Assembly (NCBI GenBank): GCA_002351925.1
Contig: DEHM01000005.1
Location: 13,150-77,149, forward strand
DNA length: 64,000 bases
Reading direction: 5' to 3'
Source of the DNA: Bacteroidales bacterium UBA2800
GTDB lineage: Bacteria > Bacteroidota > Bacteroidia > Bacteroidales > Paludibacteraceae
Position numbers and translations under genes: made by a program
The notes under the pieces: model-generated
The model's database searches: none
What the model was told of the DNA's origin: nothing
The model's input: only the letters and a program-made list of their open reading frames with translations
Part shown: positions 1 to 8,472 of the stretch, piece after piece
Position numbering within the stretch: position 1 is the first letter of the stretch
Layout of the letters: every line of letters starts with the position of its first letter

Positions 1-374
1 ACGGCAATACCGGTCCGTTTATACAATATACCTACGCGCGTATACAGAGTGTGCTGAGGAAAGCTGAGGCAGCGGTTACGGGTGACGGGTTACAGGTTAC
101 AGGACTTGAGGAGAAGGAGCTGACGCTGATTCAGCGCCTGACGGAGTATCCGACGGCGGTTAGGACCGCGGGCGACGATTTCTCGCCGGCCGTGATATGC
201 AACTACGCCTATGCGCTGGCGTGCGACTTCAACTCGTTCTATCACGACCTGAGTATCCTGAACGAACAGGATAGCGGCAAACGTGCGCTGCGTCTGTTGC
301 TCGCGAAGAACGTGGCGAAAGTGCTGCGTTCGGCGATGAGTCTGCTGGGCATCGAGATGCCGGAGCGCATGTAA
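1..374 (+). CDS. argS: Arginyl-tRNA synthetase, C-terminal fragment
   Basis: This is the last ~123 residues of a class I arginyl-tRNA synthetase, open at the left window edge (frame begins at base 3). It charges tRNA-Arg with arginine in the cytoplasm. The visible part is the all-helical DALR anticodon-binding domain: it begins with NTGPFIQYTYARI, contains SPAVICNYAYALACDFNSFY, and ends LLGIEMPERM, all typical of ArgS. Between the RKA helix and the next helix lies a short insert encoded by repeated GGTTAC(A/G)GG units (bases ~73-105), in a linker that normally varies. The gene ends at a hairpin shared with the convergent lepA. The call is secure; the catalytic half lies outside the window. 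Confidence 0.95.
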   Translation, partial: GNTGPFIQYTYARIQSVLRKAEAAVTGDGLQVTGLEEKELTLIQRLTEYPTAVRTAGDDFSPAVICNYAYALACDFNSFYHDLSILNEQDSGKRALRLLLAKNVAKVLRSAMSLLGIEMPERM

Positions 375-396
375 AGGCGCTGGGAACAGATACGAT

Positions 397-420
397 AAAC
401 GGGGCTGAGTGGCCCCGTTT
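397..420. terminator. Bidirectional terminator between argS and lepA
   Basis: A 9-bp perfect stem (AAACGGGGC / GCCCCGTTT) with a 6-nt loop lies between two convergent genes. The A/T ends supply a U-tract on either strand, so it can end transcription of both argS and lepA. Confidence 0.8.
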
Positions 421-427
421 GTTGTTA

Positions 428-2203
428 TTAGTCGAGTTTGAGGACGGCGAGGAAGGCTTTCTGCGGCACCTCCACATTACCGATCTGCTTCATACGTTTC
501 TTTCCGCGTTTCTGCTTCTCAAGCAGTTTGCGTTTACGACTGACGTCACCTCCGTAACACTTAGCGAGCACATCTTTGCGCACCTGCTTGACTGTCTCGC
601 GCGCGATGATCTTCGCGCCGATAGCGGCCTGGATGGCGATGTCGAATTGCTGCCGCGGCAGCAGTTCCTTGAGCTTCTCGCACATGCGTCGTCCGAAGTC
701 GACGGCATTGTCGCGGTGGGTGAGGGTAGAGAGGGCATCGACTTGTTCGCCGTTGAGCAGGATGTCGAGTTTGACGAGGTTAGACGGCCGGAAGCCGTTC
801 ATGTGCCAGTCGAAGGAGGCGTAGCCTTTGGAGATGGACTTGAGTTTGTCGTAGAAGTCGATGACGATCTCGCCGAGCGGCATGTCGAAGAGCAGTTCCA
901 TACGGTTGCCGCTGATATACTCCTGCTTAACCAGTTCGCCGCGTTTGCCGAGGCAGAGCGTCATGATAGGTCCGATATAGTCGGCCGTGGTGATGACGGA
1001 CGCGCGGATATAGGGTTCTTCTATACGATCTATCTCGGTGAGGTCGGGCATGCCGGCGGGGTTGTGTACCTCGACCATTCCGCCGTCCTTGGTATAGACG
1101 TTGTAGGAGACGTTCGGAACGGTCGTGATGACGTCCATGTCGAACTCGCGGTCGAGACGCTCCTGGACGATCTCCATATGGAGCAAGCCGAGGAATCCGC
1201 AACGGAAGCCGAAGCCGAGCGCCATAGACGACTCGGGTTGGAAGGTGAGCGATGCGTCGTTGAGCTGGAGTTTCTCAAGGCTGGCGCGCAGGTCTTCGTA
1301 GTCTTCGGACTCGATAGGATAGACACCGGCGAAGACCATCGGTTTGGCTTCCTCGAAGCCGTCGATAGCTTTGTCGCAGGGACGTGCTACGTGGGTGATG
1401 GTATCGCCCACTTTGACTTCGGTACTGGTCTTGATGCCGGAGATGATATAGCCGACATTGCCGGCGCTGATCTGACGGCGCGGCGACATGTCGAGTTTAA
1501 GAATACCTATCTCGTCGGCATCGTACTCCTTGCCGGTGTTGACGAAGCGCACTTTGTCGCCGGTGTGCATGGTACCGTTGACCACTTTGAAATAGGCGAT
1601 GATGCCTCGGAAGGAATTGAAGACCGAGTCGAAAACGAGGCACTGCAGGGGTGCGTTAGGATCGCCTACGGGTGCAGGTATGCGCTCGATGATGGCATCG
1701 AGAATCTCCGGAACGCCTTTGCCTGTCTTAGCCGAGCAGCGGAGTATCTCCTCGCGTTTGCAACCGAGCAGGTCGATGATCTCGTCCTCGACGCGTTCGG
1801 GCATGGCGTTGGGCATGTCGCATTTGTTGATGACGGGAATGATTTCGAGGTCGTGCTCGATAGCCATATAGAGGTTGGAGATAGTCTGCGCCTGCACGCC
1901 CTGGGTAGCATCGACGACGAGCACAGCGCCTTCGCAAGCAGCGATAGAGCGGCTCACTTCGTAGGAGAAGTCGACGTGTCCCGGAGTGTCGATGAGGTTG
2001 AGCGTATAGCCCTTGTGGTCCATCTGGATAGCGTGGCTCTTGATGGTGATGCCGCGCTCTTTCTCCAACTCCATATCGTCGAGCACCTGGTTCTCCATCT
2101 GGCGAACATCGACCGTGCCGGTGAGCTCCAACATACGGTCGGCCAGAGTACTCTTACCGTGGTCTATATGCGCAATAATACAAAAATTCCGTATCTTATC
2201 CAT
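428..2203 (-). CDS. lepA: Elongation factor 4 (LepA), ribosomal back-translocase GTPase
   Basis: This translational GTPase acts on ribosomes under stress and remodels pre- or post-translocation complexes. The protein of ~591 residues matches the family length. The N-terminus carries the G1 P-loop AHIDHGKST, then DTPGHVDF (G3) and NKCDMP (G4), followed by EF-G-like domains and the LepA-specific C-terminal domain ending in a lysine/arginine-rich tail. I start at the ATG at 2203 (MDKIRNF). A longer in-frame start at 2215 would lie inside the promoter's -7 element (2213-2220). The gene is divergent from the RNase R-like gene, and the predicted leader is only a few nucleotides long. Confidence 0.95.
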   Translation of the reverse strand: MDKIRNFCIIAHIDHGKSTLADRMLELTGTVDVRQMENQVLDDMELEKERGITIKSHAIQMDHKGYTLNLIDTPGHVDFSYEVSRSIAACEGAVLVVDATQGVQAQTISNLYMAIEHDLEIIPVINKCDMPNAMPERVEDEIIDLLGCKREEILRCSAKTGKGVPEILDAIIERIPAPVGDPNAPLQCLVFDSVFNSFRGIIAYFKVVNGTMHTGDKVRFVNTGKEYDADEIGILKLDMSPRRQISAGNVGYIISGIKTSTEVKVGDTITHVARPCDKAIDGFEEAKPMVFAGVYPIESEDYEDLRASLEKLQLNDASLTFQPESSMALGFGFRCGFLGLLHMEIVQERLDREFDMDVITTVPNVSYNVYTKDGGMVEVHNPAGMPDLTEIDRIEEPYIRASVITTADYIGPIMTLCLGKRGELVKQEYISGNRMELLFDMPLGEIVIDFYDKLKSISKGYASFDWHMNGFRPSNLVKLDILLNGEQVDALSTLTHRDNAVDFGRRMCEKLKELLPRQQFDIAIQAAIGAKIIARETVKQVRKDVLAKCYGGDVSRKRKLLEKQKRGKKRMKQIGNVEVPQKAFLAVLKLD

Positions 2204-2212
2204 AATCGGGTG

Positions 2213-2244
2213 CAAAAGTACTGCTTTTTTCTGACATACGCAAA
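2213..2244 (-). promoter_or_regulatory. Promoter of lepA (Bacteroidetes type)
   Basis: On the minus strand TTTGCG (2244-2239) is followed after about 18 bp by TACTTTTG (2220-2213), the -33/-7 pattern of Bacteroidetes sigma-A promoters. The -7 box ends about 10 bp before the lepA ATG, so the mRNA leader is very short. Confidence 0.75.
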
Positions 2245-2258
2245 AAAATGGCCGGAAA

Positions 2259-2290
2259 TTTGCGCATGTGCAAAATTTTTTATACCTTTG
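2259..2290 (+). promoter_or_regulatory. Promoter of the RNase R-like gene
   Basis: TTTG at 2259-2262, an 18-bp spacer, then TATACCTTTG at 2281-2290. The ATG at 2299 follows within 9 bp, so the transcript should be leaderless or nearly so. Together with the lepA promoter it forms a back-to-back promoter pair. Confidence 0.75.
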
Positions 2291-2298
2291 CAGGCGAA

Positions 2299-3630
2299 AT
2301 GAACCACGATGCCCTCATAGCCGGCGAGATCATCCGTCGTCGCGATATGCGCGATGTGTTGACGTTTACCATCGATCCTGCGGATGCGAAGGATTTTGAC
2401 GATGCGATATCTTTTGAGACATTGGACAAAGGCCAATGGACAAAGGACAATGTCGCTGTATATCAGGTGGGTGTGCATATTGCCGATGTGTCGTTTTACG
2501 TGAAGCCGGACACGGCCGTGGACGAGGAGGCGTATCAGCGTGGGACGAGTGTGTATCTGGTGGACCGTGTGCTGCCGATGTTGCCGGAAGAACTATGCAA
2601 CGACCTCTGTTCGCTGCGTCCCGGCGAGGACAAACTGTGTATGTCGGTGGTGTTCACGATGGATAGCGAGGCGCGTGTGCTGAAGCATAAGATCTGCCGG
2701 ACGGTGATACGTTCGGACGCACGGCTGAACTACGAAGAGGCGGAGGAGATGATCAAGAGTACAGACCGCCTTGCTGACAGCGTACAGAATACAGACAGAG
2801 ATCTCGAGATTGCGACCGCCTTGAGGACGCTGAACGAGATAGCGCTGAAGTTGCGAGCGGAGCGGATAGCGAACGGGGCCTTGACGATAGAGCAGGACGA
2901 GATACGTTTCCGGCTGGACGAGCAGGGCAAGCCGCAGGAGATCTATTTTGTGCATCCGAGCGATTCGCATCACCTGATAGAAGAACTGATGTTGCTGGCC
3001 AACAAGACGGTAGCAAAGGCGGTAGGCAGCGGCAGACCGTTTGTCTATCGTGTGCACGACATACCCGATCAGGACAAGATGGAGGAGTATCGCCGCTTCA
3101 AGCAGAAACGCGGTAAGCATGTGCAACCGCAGGTGCTGGACATGATGCTGATACGTGCGCAGGCGAAGGCGGTGTACTCGACGTATAACATCGGTCACTA
3201 CGGCCTGGCTTTCAGCCATTATACCCATTTCACTTCGCCTATCCGTCGTTATCCGGACCTGATGGTACACCGGCTGGTAGAGAAATATATTTTGACGGGC
3301 AAACCTATCTCGCTGACAAGGGAGGAACTAGAACTGAAGTGTGAGCACTGTTCGGCGTGTGAGCAAGAGGCGCAACAGGCAGAGCGTGAGAGCGTTAAGC
3401 AGTATCAAGCAATGTGGATGGAGGCGCATGTGGGTGAGGTGTTCAACGGCCATATCACAGGTAAGACAGAGTTCGGACTGTTTGTGCAGTTGGACGAGAG
3501 CCGGTGCGAGGGGTTGGTACGCATGGAACTGGTAGAGCACCAGGAAGAGTTCACGCTGGGTGACGCGGTACGGGTACAGGTGATACGCGTGGACACGAAT
3601 CGCAGTTGGATTGATTTGGAGTTAATTTAG
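2299..3630 (+). CDS. rnr: RNase R-like exoribonuclease lacking N-terminal OB domains
   Basis: This 443-residue protein contains the RNB 3'-5' exoribonuclease domain directly from its N-terminus, including the acidic metal-binding motif [15 protein letters not shown], the conserved [14 protein letters not shown] motif, and a C-terminal S1 RNA-binding domain (from about [11 protein letters not shown]). Typical RNase R is ~700 residues or more, with winged-helix/cold-shock domains before the RNB domain. Here these are absent, because a dedicated promoter and start lie immediately upstream and lepA follows in the other direction. Codons 42-52 or so (bases ~2423-2455) read from an imperfect GGACAAAGG-type repeat inserted in a variable loop. 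Catalytic residues appear intact, so an active but less selective nuclease is likely. Confidence 0.85.
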   Translation: MNHDALIAGEIIRRRDMRDVLTFTIDPADAKDFDDAISFETLDKGQWTKDNVAVYQVGVHIADVSFYVKPDTAVDEEAYQRGTSVYLVDRVLPMLPEELCNDLCSLRPGEDKLCMSVVFTMDSEARVLKHKICRTVIRSDARLNYEEAEEMIKSTDRLADSVQNTDRDLEIATALRTLNEIALKLRAERIANGALTIEQDEIRFRLDEQGKPQEIYFVHPSDSHHLIEELMLLANKTVAKAVGSGRPFVYRVHDIPDQDKMEEYRRFKQKRGKHVQPQVLDMMLIRAQAKAVYSTYNIGHYGLAFSHYTHFTSPIRRYPDLMVHRLVEKYILTGKPISLTREELELKCEHCSACEQEAQQAERESVKQYQAMWMEAHVGEVFNGHITGKTEFGLFVQLDESRCEGLVRMELVEHQEEFTLGDAVRVQVIRVDTNRSWIDLELI

Positions 3631-3648
3631 TACTTTCGGCCCAATAAA

Positions 3649-3680
3649 TTTGCATATATAAAATAATTTTTGTACTTTTG
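3649..3680 (+). promoter_or_regulatory. Promoter of the outer-membrane barrel gene
   Basis: TTTGCATATA starts at 3649 and TACTTTTG is at 3673-3680, 20 bp apart, followed by an ATG at 3700. It matches the TTTG / TAnnTTTG rule and also shows the extended TTTGCATAT form seen at other promoters in this window. Confidence 0.75.
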
Positions 3681-3699
3681 CACCGAAATTGACAGCATT

Positions 3700-4431
3700 A
3701 TGAAAAATCGTCTCTACATCACACTGTTGTTGGTCGCTCTCGCGCTATGTGCGCGCGCAGAAACCATAGTACTGCACACGGGTGCGCGCGTGCAAGGAAC
3801 GATCGTCTTCCAGAATGAGGAAGTGGTGATTGTGCGCGATGCGGAAGGTGCACGTTTCCAGTATCCGCGTGCGGATATCCAGGTGATCCTGGCCGAGGCG
3901 GAAACGCAGGAGGAGGAAGCTCCTGTAGAGGAAGAGAAGATAGAGACGCCTAAGAAAGCGCAGATATTGCTGGAGCTGGCGGGCGGCGGTGCTGTCAACC
4001 CGGGAGCGCAGAACGGAGGTGCCGCGAGTGTGGACCTGCTGGTAGGTACGCATCATATCGGCAACAAGCATATCTTCATAGGTGCCGGTCTGGGTTATCA
4101 CGGTATCTTCATGGGTGAGAAATATAATTTCCTGCCGATACAGGTAGCGTTGCGTATGCCGGTGCTGGAGCAGAAGCATGCGCCGGTTTTTGGTGTGTCG
4201 GCCGGTTACGGAATAGGTCTGAGCAAGGACTATCGCGGCGGTATCTATGCTTCACTGGATTTCGGTTACCGCTATCAGTTCAACCCCAAGTCGGCTTTTG
4301 CTATCACGTTCAACGTGCAGTTCCAGCAAGCGAAAGTGGCTGTGACGGAAGTGCTGGACGGCAATGAGTTTACGAACTACTCCGGTCGCAGTCTGGTGAT
4401 GCCCGGAGTCAAGCTGGCCTTGTATTTCTAA
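3700..4431 (+). CDS. Outer-membrane beta-barrel protein with small N-terminal SH3/LSM-like domain
   Basis: A 243-residue exported protein of unknown role. I start at ATG 3700 because it lies 20 bp after the -7 promoter box and begins a good signal peptide (MKNRLYITLLLVALALCARA). The mature N-terminus (TIVLHTGARVQGTIVFQNEE) resembles a small beta domain often placed before barrels in Bacteroidetes. It is followed by an acidic linker rich in Glu (~70-95), then alternating hydrophobic strands ending in aromatic Phe (KLALYF), as in outer-membrane barrels. It may be cotranscribed with the small downstream gene, which begins 20 bp later. Confidence 0.7.
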   Translation: MKNRLYITLLLVALALCARAETIVLHTGARVQGTIVFQNEEVVIVRDAEGARFQYPRADIQVILAEAETQEEEAPVEEEKIETPKKAQILLELAGGGAVNPGAQNGGAASVDLLVGTHHIGNKHIFIGAGLGYHGIFMGEKYNFLPIQVALRMPVLEQKHAPVFGVSAGYGIGLSKDYRGGIYASLDFGYRYQFNPKSAFAITFNVQFQQAKVAVTEVLDGNEFTNYSGRSLVMPGVKLALYF

Positions 4432-4451
4432 GGGATAGGCGTCGAACAAGC

Positions 4452-4634
4452 ATGGCGAAGAAGCAACCTCGTGAACATAGGGTGTCGATACTGCTGAACG
4501 AGCGTGAACAGCGAGCGCTGGACAGGTTTTGCGACCGCTATATGGTGAGCAACCGCAGTCGCCTGATTCGCGAGACGCTGATGCGGGCTATACTGCAGAA
4601 GATAGAGAACGACCAGCCGACGCTTTTCGATTGA
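4452..4634 (+). CDS. Small ribbon-helix-helix-like protein
   Basis: A 60-residue basic protein (MAKKQPREHRVSILLNERE...) whose pattern of a beta strand (HRVSILL) followed by two helices (NEREQRALDRFCDRYM, SRSRLIRETLMRAIL) fits the ribbon-helix-helix fold of CopG/Arc-type DNA-binding proteins. The tail ends PTLFD. No toxin partner is adjacent, so it is more likely a stand-alone DNA-binding protein than an antitoxin. A hairpin terminator follows directly. Confidence 0.65.
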   Translation: MAKKQPREHRVSILLNEREQRALDRFCDRYMVSNRSRLIRETLMRAILQKIENDQPTLFD

Positions 4635-4640
4635 CAAAAA

Positions 4641-4664
4641 AATGCCTCCCGTGAAGGAGGCATT
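4641..4664. terminator. Bidirectional terminator between the RHH-like gene and rpoD
   Basis: Stem AATGCCTCC / GGAGGCATT (9 bp, perfect) with a 6-nt loop, between convergent genes, flanked by A-rich and T-rich sequence. Confidence 0.75.
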
Positions 4665-4687
4665 ATTCGTAATAAAGGGTGCGCCGT

Positions 4688-5548
4688 TTATCCCAGATAG
4701 GTCATGAGGATATGGCTGCGTTGACCCTGATTGAGTTTGTGGATGGCTTTCTCCTTGATCTGGCGCACACGTTCGCGTGTGAGATGGAGTTCGTCACCAA
4801 TCTCCTCGAGTGTCTTTTCCGGCGTGCGGATACCGAAGAACTTACGCAGTATGTCGGCCTCACGCGGCGTGAGTGTCTGGAGTGCGCGGTCGATCTCCGT
4901 GGAAAGCGACTCGTTGATGAGTCCGCGGTCGGCATTAGGCGAGTCCTCGTTGACCATGACGTCGATGAGGCTGTTGTCTTCGCCCTCGACGAACGGAGCG
5001 TCTACGCTGACATGGCGGCCCGACATCTTGAGCGTGTCGGCAATCTTATCTACCGGCATGTCGAGTATCTCGGCCAGTTCTTCTGCCGACGGTTTGCGCT
5101 CGTGCTCCTGCTCGAAGCGCTGGTAGGCCTTGTTGATCTTGTTGAGTGAGCCCACCTGGTTGAGCGGCAGACGCACGATACGACTCTGCTCGGCCAGGGC
5201 CTGCAGGATAGACTGACGAATCCACCATACGGCATAGGAGATAAACTTAAAACCGCGGGTCTCATCGAATTTCTCGGCGGCCTTGATCAGACCGAGGTTA
5301 CCCTCGTTGATGAGGTCGGGCAGGCTGAGTCCCTGGTTTTGGTACTGCTTGGCAACTGACACGACGAAACGCAGGTTGCTCTTGGTCAGTTTCTCCAGGG
5401 CAGCGCGGTCACCGTTGCGGATACGACCGGCCAGTTCTACCTCTTCTTCTACTGAAATAAGTTCCTCTCTACCAATCTCCTGCAGGTATTTGTCGAGCGA
5501 TGCCGACTCACGATTGGTAATAGAGTGTGTGATTTTTAATTGACGCAT
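4688..5548 (-). CDS. rpoD: Primary RNA polymerase sigma factor (RpoD/SigA)
   Basis: A 286-residue sigma-70 of the compact Bacteroidetes type, lacking region 1.1. It directs core RNA polymerase to the TTTG/TAnnTTTG promoters seen throughout this window. Region 1.2 is at the N-terminus ([16 protein letters not shown]). Region 2 contains [22 protein letters not shown] and [17 protein letters not shown] (core binding and -10 melting). Region 3 follows, and region 4 has a helix-turn-helix in [22 protein letters not shown]. It is the only sigma factor visible and is transcribed alone. No clear promoter of the usual form is visible upstream; the upstream DNA holds small hairpins instead. Confidence 0.95.
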   Translation of the reverse strand: MRQLKITHSITNRESASLDKYLQEIGREELISVEEEVELAGRIRNGDRAALEKLTKSNLRFVVSVAKQYQNQGLSLPDLINEGNLGLIKAAEKFDETRGFKFISYAVWWIRQSILQALAEQSRIVRLPLNQVGSLNKINKAYQRFEQEHERKPSAEELAEILDMPVDKIADTLKMSGRHVSVDAPFVEGEDNSLIDVMVNEDSPNADRGLINESLSTEIDRALQTLTPREADILRKFFGIRTPEKTLEEIGDELHLTRERVRQIKEKAIHKLNQGQRSHILMTYLG

Positions 5549-5589
5549 TATTATATAATAGTGTTATGTACTAGTATAATGGCTTGTTG

Positions 5590-5690
5590 CGGGATTGCTG
5601 CGTAATCCCTCTGCAGCTTGCAGGGCAATCTGCTCAAGTATTCATTCCGCTTTGTTCTGCAAGCAAGCTTGCCAACAAACCGCTATGAAT
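5590..5690. repeat. Cluster of short hairpins upstream of rpoD
   Basis: The gap between rpoD and the tRNA contains adjoining short inverted repeats, for example GGGATT...AATCCC and CCCTCTGCA...TGCAGGG, and GCAAGCAAGCTTGC. They resemble the other micro-repeats of this window and have no coding potential. Together with the tRNA they account for the 5549-5853 gap. Confidence 0.5.
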
Positions 5691-5695
5691 CCTTG

Positions 5696-5769
5696 TGATT
5701 CGGGCGGGATTCGAACCCGCGACCCACAGCTTAGAAGGCTGTTGCTCTATCCAACTGAGCTACCGAACC
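5696..5769 (-). tRNA. tRNA-Arg (anticodon TCT)
   Basis: A complete 74-nt cloverleaf on the minus strand. Acceptor stem GGTTCGG/CCGAATC has one G-U pair; D-stem GCTC/GAGC; anticodon stem ACAGC/GCTGT with loop CTTCTAA giving anticodon TCT; T-stem GCGGG/CCCGC with loop TTCGAAT; discriminator A. The CCA end is not encoded. It reads AGA codons. Confidence 0.95.
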
Positions 5770-5785
5770 GCGCGCAAAAAGCGCG

Positions 5786-5816
5786 CAAAGGTACTGCTTT
5801 TTTTTTAATTACGCAA
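5786..5816 (-). promoter_or_regulatory. Promoter of tRNA-Arg
   Basis: On the minus strand TTGCG (5816-5812) and TACCTTTG (5793-5786) are spaced about 18 bp apart, and the mature tRNA begins 17 bp downstream. A GCGCGC-rich stretch separates the promoter from the tRNA 5' end. Confidence 0.7.
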
Positions 5817-5853
5817 GAAAAATCGTACTTTTGCGGCTTTTTGTGTGCTTTTT

Positions 5854-6168
5854 TTACAAAAGGGCATCAAAAAGTTGTGCTAAGTCCTGTTTGCGGCATG
5901 CTCCTACGTGACGGTTGACGAGTTCGCCATTCTGGAAGAAGAGCATCGTGGGGATGTTCATGATGCCGTACTCCTCGCAGGTGTCACCGTTCTCGTCTAC
6001 ATTGAGTTTACCTACAACGATGCGTCCTTCATACTCGTTGGAGAGTTCCTCGAGGATAGGGAGCATCATCTTACACGGACCACACCATGCGGCCCAAAAA
6101 TCAACCACTACGGGTTTGCCCGACGCAATCACATCCTTGATGTTAGCGTCTGTAATTTCTACTGTCAT
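5854..6168 (-). CDS. trxA: Thioredoxin
   Basis: A 104-residue cytoplasmic thioredoxin, the normal family length. It reduces protein disulfides through the active-site motif WCGPC at residues 28-32; the buried Asp (D23) and the cis-proline motif (NIPTMLFF) are present. Its ATG overlaps the TGA stop of the upstream clpC-like gene (ATGA), so translation is probably coupled. A redox protein translated together with an unfoldase suggests a shared stress role, but this is inference. Confidence 0.95.
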   Translation of the reverse strand: MTVEITDANIKDVIASGKPVVVDFWAAWCGPCKMMLPILEELSNEYEGRIVVGKLNVDENGDTCEEYGIMNIPTMLFFQNGELVNRHVGACRKQDLAQLFDALL

Positions 6169-8447
6169 ACTTGTATTTTTTTGATTGTTATTCGTTTCTG
6201 TTCAGGTCGCCGGAGCAGAATATCTGTGAGCGGGTCCTCCAGATAGGTCTGCACGGCGCGTTTGACGGGTCGCGCTCCGTTCTTGGTGTCGAAGCTCTTC
6301 TCAACAAGTTGGTCGACGGCCTCGCTGCTGACGACGAGAGCGTGTCCCTGGGTTTTCATACGTTGCTGGAGCAGGGCTATCTCTATGCGCACGATACGCG
6401 CAACAGTAGCGCGACTGAGCGGGTCGAAGGTGATGATGTTGTCGATACGGTTGAGGAACTCGGGCGGGAACTGTCGTTGCAGTGCTTTGAGGAGCATCTG
6501 GTGGGTAGTCCGCTGGTCGGGTTCGTTCATGCCGAAGCCTATACCTCCGCCGAACTCCTGCAACTGGCGTGTGCCGACATTGCTGGTGAGCACGATGACG
6601 GTGTTGCGGAAGTCGACCACGTGTCCCTGCCGGTCGGTCAGTCGTCCTTCGTCGAGTACCTGCAGGAGGATGTTGAAGATGTCCGGATGGGCTTTCTCTA
6701 TCTCGTCGAAGAGGATGATAGAGTAGGGCTTGCGGCGCACGGCTTCCGTCAGTTTGCCGCCGTCCTCATGGGCCACATATCCCGGAGGTGCGCCTACCAG
6801 GAGGCTCACCGTATGTTTCTCCATATATTCCGACATGTCGAAACGTATCATGGCCTCTTTGCTACCGAACAGTTCTTCGGCCAGGCACTGCGCCAGGTAG
6901 GTCTTTCCCACGCCGGTAGGGCCGAGGAAGAAGAAAGTGCCGATAGGTCGTTTGGGGTCACGCAGTCCGAGTCGGCTTCGCTGGATGGCGCGTACGACGG
7001 TCTCGACGGCTTTGTCCTGTCCGATGATACGACGCCGGAGCATCTCGTTCATCGTGCGCAGCTGTTCGTTCTCCGCTTTCGCGACACGTTGTACGGGCAC
7101 GTTGGACATCATGCTGACTACGCCTGCTACGTCGTCGGTCGTGACGACATAAGCATCGTCGTCGAGTTGCCCCACCGCCTGTTGGCGCGCATGGCTGCGT
7201 GCGCCTACCTCGTCCATCACGTCGATGGCTTTGTCGGGGAAGGCGCGGTCGGTCAGGTACCGCTCGCTAAGCGAGACACATGCCCGCAGCACCTCGGCGG
7301 TGTAGACCACGTGGTGGAACTTGCCGTAGTGTTCGCTGAGTCGGGTGAGGATGTCGACGGTCTCTTCTCCGGTAGTAGGCCGCACGGGCACTTTCTGGAA
7401 ACGGCGTTCGAGGGCTCCGTCTTTCTCGATCGACTTGGCATATTCGGCCGTCGTCGTCGCTCCTACGCACTGCACCTCGCCTCGTGCCAGAGCCGGCTTG
7501 AGGATATTGGCCGCATCGAGCGAGCCGGAGGCATTGCCGGCACCGATAAGGGTGTGTATCTCGTCGATGAAGAGGATGACTTCGGGATGTTGCTGCAGTT
7601 CGGTGATGATCTGTTTCATGCGTTCCTCGAACTGTCCGCGATAGGTAGTACCGGCCACCATGGCTGCTATGTCGAGGGTGACGATACGTTTGCCCTGCAG
7701 TGCGCCTGCTTCGCCGGAGACGATACGTCGAGCGAGTCCCTCGACGATAGCCGACTTACCCACACCGGGTTCACCGATGAGGATGGGGTTGTTCTTCTTG
7801 CGTCGGCTCAGTATCTGCACGACGCGTTCTATCTCCACTTCGCGTCCCACGACGGGATCCAGCCGGCCTTCTTCGGCCTGGTGTGTCAGGTCGTGGCCGT
7901 ACTTGTCGAGTGCCTTGGTCTGGCTCTTGCTCTTCGCTTCTTTCTGCGGTTGCTGCTGTTGCCAGGGTCCGTCGTTGAGGTCGCCCATCTGGTTGTTGCC
8001 GTTGCGCGGTGCTTCGGAGACATGGTGGGGCTGACCGTATAGTCCGACCAGCTGGTCGTAGCTGATTCCCCAGACGTTCTCCAGATAAGCGGCCGCGTTG
8101 TTGACTTGGTCGCGCAGGATAGCCAGCAACAGATGGACGGTACCCATCTGATTGGACAGGTACTCGCGGCTGATACCCTCGGCGATACGCAGGATACGCT
8201 CCACCTGCAGACTGCGGGTGACAGGCGTGACGGTGGCTTCGGGCTCTTGACGCAGATCGTGGTCCAACTGCTCTTTGGCCTCGTCCGGACGGAAAGAGGT
8301 ACGCAGCAGCAGGTCGTAGGCGGTACCTTCGCCCAGCCGCATGATAGCCAACAACAGATGTTCGGGCTCAATCGTCTTGCACGACAGGCGTTCAGCCTCA
8401 TCGTGCGCGAAATAGAGTATTTTATTCAGACCTTGTGTCAGTTGCAT
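6165..8447 (-). CDS. clpC: ClpC-type AAA+ unfoldase lacking the M (coiled-coil) domain
   Basis: A 760-residue Hsp100 ATPase that unfolds proteins for ClpP. It has an N-domain with two Clp repeats (1-150), a Gln/Lys-rich linker (~150-180), D1 with Walker A GEPGVGKS (225-232) and Walker B ILFIDE (291-296), and D2 with Walker A GPTGVGKT (509-516). An IGF tripeptide (636-638) sits where ClpP-interacting partners carry their ClpP loop. ClpC proteins are usually ~810-850 residues because a UVR/coiled-coil M domain sits inside D1; here [10 protein letters not shown] is followed after only ~20 residues (418-438) by the sequence leading to [10 protein letters not shown], so the M domain is essentially missing. 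It follows the porin gene by 25 bp. Confidence 0.9.
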   Translation of the reverse strand: MQLTQGLNKILYFAHDEAERLSCKTIEPEHLLLAIMRLGEGTAYDLLLRTSFRPDEAKEQLDHDLRQEPEATVTPVTRSLQVERILRIAEGISREYLSNQMGTVHLLLAILRDQVNNAAAYLENVWGISYDQLVGLYGQPHHVSEAPRNGNNQMGDLNDGPWQQQQPQKEAKSKSQTKALDKYGHDLTHQAEEGRLDPVVGREVEIERVVQILSRRKKNNPILIGEPGVGKSAIVEGLARRIVSGEAGALQGKRIVTLDIAAMVAGTTYRGQFEERMKQIITELQQHPEVILFIDEIHTLIGAGNASGSLDAANILKPALARGEVQCVGATTTAEYAKSIEKDGALERRFQKVPVRPTTGEETVDILTRLSEHYGKFHHVVYTAEVLRACVSLSERYLTDRAFPDKAIDVMDEVGARSHARQQAVGQLDDDAYVVTTDDVAGVVSMMSNVPVQRVAKAENEQLRTMNEMLRRRIIGQDKAVETVVRAIQRSRLGLRDPKRPIGTFFFLGPTGVGKTYLAQCLAEELFGSKEAMIRFDMSEYMEKHTVSLLVGAPPGYVAHEDGGKLTEAVRRKPYSIILFDEIEKAHPDIFNILLQVLDEGRLTDRQGHVVDFRNTVIVLTSNVGTRQLQEFGGGIGFGMNEPDQRTTHQMLLKALQRQFPPEFLNRIDNIITFDPLSRATVARIVRIEIALLQQRMKTQGHALVVSSEAVDQLVEKSFDTKNGARPVKRAVQTYLEDPLTDILLRRPEQKRITIKKIQV

Positions 8448-8472
8448 ATATTGTTGTGTTGTCTTTAGTGTC

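Noticed and set aside
419..2302. 627-codon open frame on the plus strand opposite lepA
   Set aside because: It is the codon-bias mirror of lepA; lepA has full family motifs and the mirror has none.
4452..4634. Antitoxin of a toxin-antitoxin pair
   Set aside because: RHH-like fold fits, but no toxin-sized gene is adjacent on the same strand; the next gene is rpoD on the other strand.
6171..8042. 623-codon open frame opposite clpC
   Set aside because: Shadow of the Clp ATPase coding frame.
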